This document shows, in pieces, positions 60,175-64,000 of a stretch of DNA of 64,000 nucleotides (positions are counted from its first letter, which is position 1; each line of letters begins with the position of its first letter). Source of the DNA: GCA-2748575 sp965222725 (GTDB taxonomy: Bacteria; Pseudomonadota; Gammaproteobacteria; Pseudomonadales; Ketobacteraceae); NCBI GenBank assembly GCA_965222725.1, contig OZ244969.1:1674001-1738000 (forward strand), written 5' to 3'. Position numbers and translations under genes: made by a program. A model generated the notes under the pieces. That model did not search any database and was not told the origin of the DNA. It was given only the letters and a program-made list of their open reading frames with translations.

Positions 60175-61524
60175 TTAAAGAATATAACGGCTCAGGTCTT
60201 CGTTGCCGGCAAGATCTGCCAGGCGCTCTTCCACGTATTTTGCGTCTATCTGGAAAGGCGCTTCTTCGTGCTTGGTGGCCAGGTCTGCGGCGTCGAAGGA
60301 AATTTCTTCCGTCAGTTTTTCCATTACCGTATGCAGGCGGCGTGCGCCGATATTTTCGGTGCGCTCGTTGACTTGCCAGGCTATTTCGGCAATCTTGCGA
60401 ATCGCATCTTTTTCAAAATTCAGCTTCAGCCCTTCGGTTTCAATCAGGGATTTGTACTGTTCTGTCAGTGACGCTTTGGGTTCGGTGAGAATGCGTTCAA
60501 AATCATCGGCGGACAGGGCTTCCAGCTCCACACGAATAGGCAAGCGGCCCTGCAGTTCCGGCACCAGATCCGATGGCTTGGCCAGATGAAACGCGCCTGA
60601 GGCGATAAACAGAATATGATCGGTGCGCACCATGCCGTATTTGGTGCTGACAGTGCAACCTTCTATCAAGGGTAGCAAGTCCCGCTGCACCCCTTCCCTG
60701 GATACATCGGTGCCACTGGTTTCCGAACGTTTGGCCACCTTGTCGATTTCATCCAGAAACACAATGCCGTTCTGTTCTACCGCGTCAATCGCCTTGGTTT
60801 TGATTTCGTCTTCGTTCACCAGCTTGGCGGCTTCTTCGTCCCGCAGTTGCTTGATGGCGTCCTTGATTTTAACTTTACGCTTTTTCTTTTTGCCGGTGTT
60901 CAGGTTGGAGAACATGTTCTGCAGCTGGCTGGTCATTTCTTCCATGCCGGGAGGGGCCATGATTTCCACGCCAACGGAGGGTGCTGCCAGATCGATTTCG
61001 ATTTCCTTGTCGTCCAGCTGGCCTTCCCGCAAGCGCTTGCGGAACAGTTGCCGGGTGCTGGAATCTTCCGTTGGGGTAACGCTGTCATCGGGGCTCCAGT
61101 CCTTGCGGGCGGAAGGCAGGAGCACATCCAGGATGCGTTCTTCGGCGGCGTCCTCGGCACGGTTTTTTACCCGGTCCATTTCGGTTTCGCGCACCATTTT
61201 CACGGCCATATCGGCCAAGTCGCGGATAATGGATTCCACGTCACGGCCAACATAACCCACTTCGGTAAACTTGGTGGCTTCCACTTTGATAAAAGGGGCC
61301 TTGGCCAGTTTGGCCAGGCGCCGGGCGATTTCGGTTTTGCCGACACCGGTGGGGCCGATCATCAGAATGTTCTTGGGGGAAATTTCGGCGCGCAGGGCTT
61401 CTTCCAGTTGCATGCGGCGCCAGCGGTTTCTTAATGCCAGGGCCACGGCGCGTTTGGCACTGTCCTGGCCAATGATGTGGCGATTGAGTTCGTGAACGAT
61501 TTCGCGGGGAGTCATATCGGACAT
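60175..61524 (-). CDS. hslU: HslU ATPase subunit of the HslUV protease
   Basis: 449 residues, AAA+ unfoldase with Walker A GPTGVGKTE, pore loop GYVGRD, I-domain (about 110-240) with a Lys-rich insert, Walker B and the C-terminal ending RYIL, whose last residues dock into HslV. It unfolds substrates for HslV. hslV lies 32 bp upstream; a sigma32-like promoter precedes hslV. Confidence 0.98.
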   Translation of the reverse strand: MSDMTPREIVHELNRHIIGQDSAKRAVALALRNRWRRMQLEEALRAEISPKNILMIGPTGVGKTEIARRLAKLAKAPFIKVEATKFTEVGYVGRDVESIIRDLADMAVKMVRETEMDRVKNRAEDAAEERILDVLLPSARKDWSPDDSVTPTEDSSTRQLFRKRLREGQLDDKEIEIDLAAPSVGVEIMAPPGMEEMTSQLQNMFSNLNTGKKKKRKVKIKDAIKQLRDEEAAKLVNEDEIKTKAIDAVEQNGIVFLDEIDKVAKRSETSGTDVSREGVQRDLLPLIEGCTVSTKYGMVRTDHILFIASGAFHLAKPSDLVPELQGRLPIRVELEALSADDFERILTEPKASLTEQYKSLIETEGLKLNFEKDAIRKIAEIAWQVNERTENIGARRLHTVMEKLTEEISFDAADLATKHEEAPFQIDAKYVEERLADLAGNEDLSRYIL

Positions 61525-61556
61525 GGTGACTTCTCTGGTGAAATTCCTGTCAGTGA

Positions 61557-62096
61557 TCAGCAGTCGAGTTCTTCAACTACCAGATTGTGATTGGTGTAAA
61601 TGCAGATATCGGCGGCAATAGTGAGGCCTTTCTCAACGATATCCTTGGCGCTCAGCTCGGTGTTGTCCAGCAGGGCGCGGGCAGCGGATTGCGCAAAGGG
61701 GCCACCGGAGCCGATGGCCATCAGGTCGTCTTCCGGCTCGATCACATCGCCGTTGCCGGTAATGATAAGAGACGCTTCCTTGTCGGCAACACAGAGCAGG
61801 GCTTCCAGGCGGCGTAACACCCGGTCGGTGCGCCAGTCTTTGGCCATTTCCACGGCGGAGCGCACCAGGTGACCCTGATGTTTTTCCAGTTTGCCTTCGA
61901 AGCGCTCGAACAGGGTGAAGGCATCGGCGGTGCCGCCGGCGAAACCGGCAATGACTTTGTTGTGATAAAGGCGGCGAACCTTACGGGCATTACCCTTCAT
62001 AACGGTGTTGCCCATGCTCACCTGGCCGTCGCCGCCGATCACAACCTTGCCGTTGCGGCGGACGGAAAGAATGGTGGTTCCTCGAAACTGTTCCAC
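61557..62096 (-). CDS. hslV: HslV protease subunit
   Basis: 179 residues as read from GTG 62096 (AGAGGAG six bases upstream). The N-terminus VEQFRG is followed by TTILSVRR; in HslV the Thr after processing is the nucleophile (Thr1), so the first six residues are a short propeptide. The rest matches the proteasome-like HslV fold, including GSGGPFAQSAARAL. An upstream in-frame start at 62126 is possible but lies across the ribosome site. Confidence 0.95.
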   Translation of the reverse strand: MEQFRGTTILSVRRNGKVVIGGDGQVSMGNTVMKGNARKVRRLYHNKVIAGFAGGTADAFTLFERFEGKLEKHQGHLVRSAVEMAKDWRTDRVLRRLEALLCVADKEASLIITGNGDVIEPEDDLMAIGSGGPFAQSAARALLDNTELSAKDIVEKGLTIAADICIYTNHNLVVEELDC

Positions 62097-62134
62097 AGTC
62101 AGCTCCTCTGACACGTTTGCAAGCAATCAGGAAT

Positions 62135-62162
62135 ATATGGGGCGCGTCCCCGGGATTTCAAC
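62135..62162 (-). promoter_or_regulatory. hslV: sigma32 heat-shock promoter of hslVU
   Basis: Minus strand reads GTTGAAA (62156-62162), 13 bases, CCCCATAT (62135-62142): close to the sigma32 consensus CTTGAAA-N11-16-CCCCATNT. The start should be near 62128, about 32 nt before the hslV GTG. Confidence 0.75.
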
Positions 62163-62200
62163 GGCATCCGCCAAAAAATCCAGGGGCCAGGTATTGAGAG

Positions 62201-62716
62201 CTACTTGAGGGTGAGCACAATGTGCTCGATATTGTTCTGATTCAGGGTTTCCCGGGCTTTTTCCAGGGCGGTGGGATTGGTAAACGGGCCTACCTGTACC
62301 CGGTGGAAAATCTGGCCGGGGCTGATTTCCACTTTCTGGGTTTTCACATCCAGTCCCAGCAACAGCAGCTCGGCACGGCGCCGGTCGGCATCCTGCACAT
62401 TCTGGAACGAACCGGTCTGAATCACCTGCTGGCGGGCGTAGTCCTCGGGGGCGGGCGACTTTTTCTGCGTCCTGGTCCGGGTGTCGGATTTGGGCGCCTT
62501 GTCTGACATGGACTCCACATCAGGCAGTACGGTATAAAAGTCGAATTTGGGCGCTTTTTTGCCGCTGCCGGACGCTGCAGGCTCAGGTTTGGCTGCGTCC
62601 TCTTCCGGCACATTGATCCCCGCAAGGTAGAAAAGAAACGCCAGGAACAGGCCGGTGACGACACCGGTCATTAACCAGGCCCAGGCGGGAACTTGCGATC
62701 CGTTGGAATCAGCCAA
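62201..62716 (-). CDS. SPOR domain protein, FtsN-like
   Basis: 171 residues: one N-terminal membrane helix (about 12-34), a disordered Pro/Ser/Lys-rich linker and a C-terminal SPOR domain (about 95-170, with QTGSFQNVQDADRRRAEL and RVQVGPFTN). SPOR domains bind denuded septal peptidoglycan. FtsN often lies between argS and hslV as here, but the protein is short and lacks the helices essential in FtsN, so I leave the symbol empty. Confidence 0.85.
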   Translation of the reverse strand: MADSNGSQVPAWAWLMTGVVTGLFLAFLFYLAGINVPEEDAAKPEPAASGSGKKAPKFDFYTVLPDVESMSDKAPKSDTRTRTQKKSPAPEDYARQQVIQTGSFQNVQDADRRRAELLLLGLDVKTQKVEISPGQIFHRVQVGPFTNPTALEKARETLNQNNIEHIVLTLK

Positions 62717-62746
62717 ACGAGATACCCTCCGTTTATCCCAGGTGAA

Positions 62747-64000
62747 TTACATGTTTTCCGGCGCACCAACCCCCAGCAGGGTCAGGCCGTTGTGAATGAT
62801 GATGCGTACGGCTTCGCACAGGGTCAGCTGGGCGTTGCGTGGGGCATCGTCGGCTTCGATGACTTTGCCGGCGTTGTTGTACCAGGTGTGGTACATGTTC
62901 GCCAGCTCCCGCAGGTAGGTGGCTACCTGATGGGGTTCCCGCGCCAGGGCTGCCCGTTCCACCACTTCCGGGTACTGGGACAGTTTATTGGTAAGGTCGA
63001 TTTCGTATTCGCTGGTGAGTTCGGTGAGGCTGGCCTCGCCCAGAGCCTGATCCCAGGCTTTGCCCTCCTGTGCGCATTTGGCTTTTACATTGCAGGCGCG
63101 GGCGTGAGCGTACTGAATGTAGTACACCGGGTTGTCCTTGCTCTGGGATTTGGCCAGGTCCAGATCAAAATCCATATGCTGCTCGGATTTGCGGGTGACA
63201 TAGAAAAAGCGCGCCGCATCGTTGCCCACTTCATCCCGCAGTTCCCGCAGGGTGACAAAGCTGCCGGAGCGGGTGGACATCTGTACTTTCTCGCCGCCCC
63301 GGTAAAGGATGGCGAACTGCACCAGTAATACTTCCAGTTTGGCTTCATCCAGGCCCAGTGCCTGCAGCGCCGCTTTCACCCGGGCAATGTAGCCATGGTG
63401 GTCGGCACCCCAGATATTGATGACCTGTTCAAAGCCCCGCTCGAATTTGTTCAGGTGGTAGGCGATATCAGAGGCAAAGTAGGTGGTCTGGCCATTGTCG
63501 CGTACTACCACCCGATCCTTGTCGTCGCCAAAAGCGGTGGAACGGAACCAGATGGCGCCGTCCTTTTCATAGGTGTGGCCCTTGTCTTTCAGTACCGCCA
63601 GGGCTTTGTCGATATGGCCGTTGGTGGTCAGTGAACGCTCGGAAAACCATTCATCATAGACCACGCCGAATTCTGCCAGGTCTTCGTGAATATCACCCTG
63701 AATAGCACCCAGGGCCGCATCAAAAAACACACCGTAGCCGTCGCCCAGCAGCGCTTGTGCTTTTTCGATCAGACCGTCGATATGGGCTTCCTTGTCACCG
63801 GTTTTATTGCCGGCGGCGTCTTCTGTTTCGTCGGCAGGTACACCGGCAAACACGTCAGCGGCCGGTTTGACATAACTGTTGGCGGCGGAGTCTGCAATGG
63901 ACTTGGCAATGTCTTTGATATAGTCGCCCTTGTAGCCATTGCTGGGGAAGGCAAAGTCTTCGCCCTGTTGTTCCAGATAGCGCAGCCAGACGCTGGCGGC
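62747..64000 (-). CDS. argS: arginyl-tRNA synthetase ArgS, 3' part
   Basis: The 5' part lies beyond the window; the frame is open to base 64000. About 418 C-terminal residues are present: part of the Rossmann catalytic domain, and the DALR anticodon-binding domain near the end. Visible class I features: ADHHGYIARVKAAL, MSTRSGSFVTLRE (the KMSKS-like loop, here MSTRSG) and YVTRKSEQHMDFDLDL, all typical of ArgS. It charges tRNA-Arg. Followed by the SPOR gene. Confidence 0.95.
   Translation of the reverse strand, partial: AASVWLRYLEQQGEDFAFPSNGYKGDYIKDIAKSIADSAANSYVKPAADVFAGVPADETEDAAGNKTGDKEAHIDGLIEKAQALLGDGYGVFFDAALGAIQGDIHEDLAEFGVVYDEWFSERSLTTNGHIDKALAVLKDKGHTYEKDGAIWFRSTAFGDDKDRVVVRDNGQTTYFASDIAYHLNKFERGFEQVINIWGADHHGYIARVKAALQALGLDEAKLEVLLVQFAILYRGGEKVQMSTRSGSFVTLRELRDEVGNDAARFFYVTRKSEQHMDFDLDLAKSQSKDNPVYYIQYAHARACNVKAKCAQEGKAWDQALGEASLTELTSEYEIDLTNKLSQYPEVVERAALAREPHQVATYLRELANMYHTWYNNAGKVIEADDAPRNAQLTLCEAVRIIIHNGLTLLGVGAPENM

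Overview
The window is one chromosomal segment of a Gram-negative gammaproteobacterium. Evidence: an MSHA type IV pilus locus, ntrBC-glnA with sigma54 signals, tatABC next to ubiEJB, hslVU with a sigma32-type promoter, an outer-membrane porin ending in Phe, several lipobox lipoproteins and a VolA-like surface lipase. Gene order and content suggest a marine or oil-associated member of the Pseudomonadales/Oceanospirillales/Cellvibrionales group; I cannot name the genus. There is no rRNA, tRNA, CRISPR array or recognisable insertion sequence.

Layout. 1-14707: one long MSHA pilus operon, mshI(3' part)-PilN-J-K-L-E-G, then the pilin genes B-A-C-D-O-P and the giant adhesin mshQ. A large hairpin separates the machinery genes from the pilin genes, and an attenuator-like terminator follows the major pilin. 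mshM, mshN and mshF are missing. 14723-16564: a hipBA toxin-antitoxin island bounded by a perfect 26-bp direct repeat, one copy of which is the 3' end of ntrC. 16537-22250: the nitrogen control block (ntrC, ntrB, a DUF4124 protein, a PilZ protein, glnA) with sigma54 promoters and helically phased NtrC sites before glnA and before ntrB. 22248-23558: a TusA-like sulfur carrier with a PP-loop ATPase. 23752-25560: typA. 25628-30835: two large lipoproteins of unknown function, one with three leucine-rich-repeat modules. 31100-35183: an accessory stretch with a histone H1-like protein, a membrane-tethered GNAT-like protein and several orphan small genes, most with their own terminators; one has a near-consensus promoter overlapped by two perfect palindromes. 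35301-41523: rsmE, a two-subunit acyl-CoA carboxylase with an unusual biotin carboxylase, and a thioesterase. 41624-48891: a periplasmic solute-binding protein, a porin, a hybrid histidine kinase, an orphan STAND-type ATPase and a LuxR-type response regulator. 48994-64000: housekeeping genes (hydrolase, pip, dtd, tatCBA, hisE, ubiB, ubiJ, ubiE, surface lipase, DUF971, hslU, hslV, SPOR protein, 3' part of argS).

How the genes fit together. The MshE ATPase carries the tandem c-di-GMP-binding MshEN motif and a PilZ receptor lies close by, so surface attachment is probably set by c-di-GMP. NtrB/NtrC with sigma54 should drive both glnA and their own operon. The hybrid kinase, STAND ATPase and LuxR regulator lie side by side and may form an undescribed signalling set. 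The best candidates for something new are the hipBA island at the ntrC 3' end, the palindrome-controlled small-gene cluster at 32.9-34.8 kb, the TusA/PP-loop pair, the divergent biotin carboxylase and the kinase-STAND-regulator cluster.
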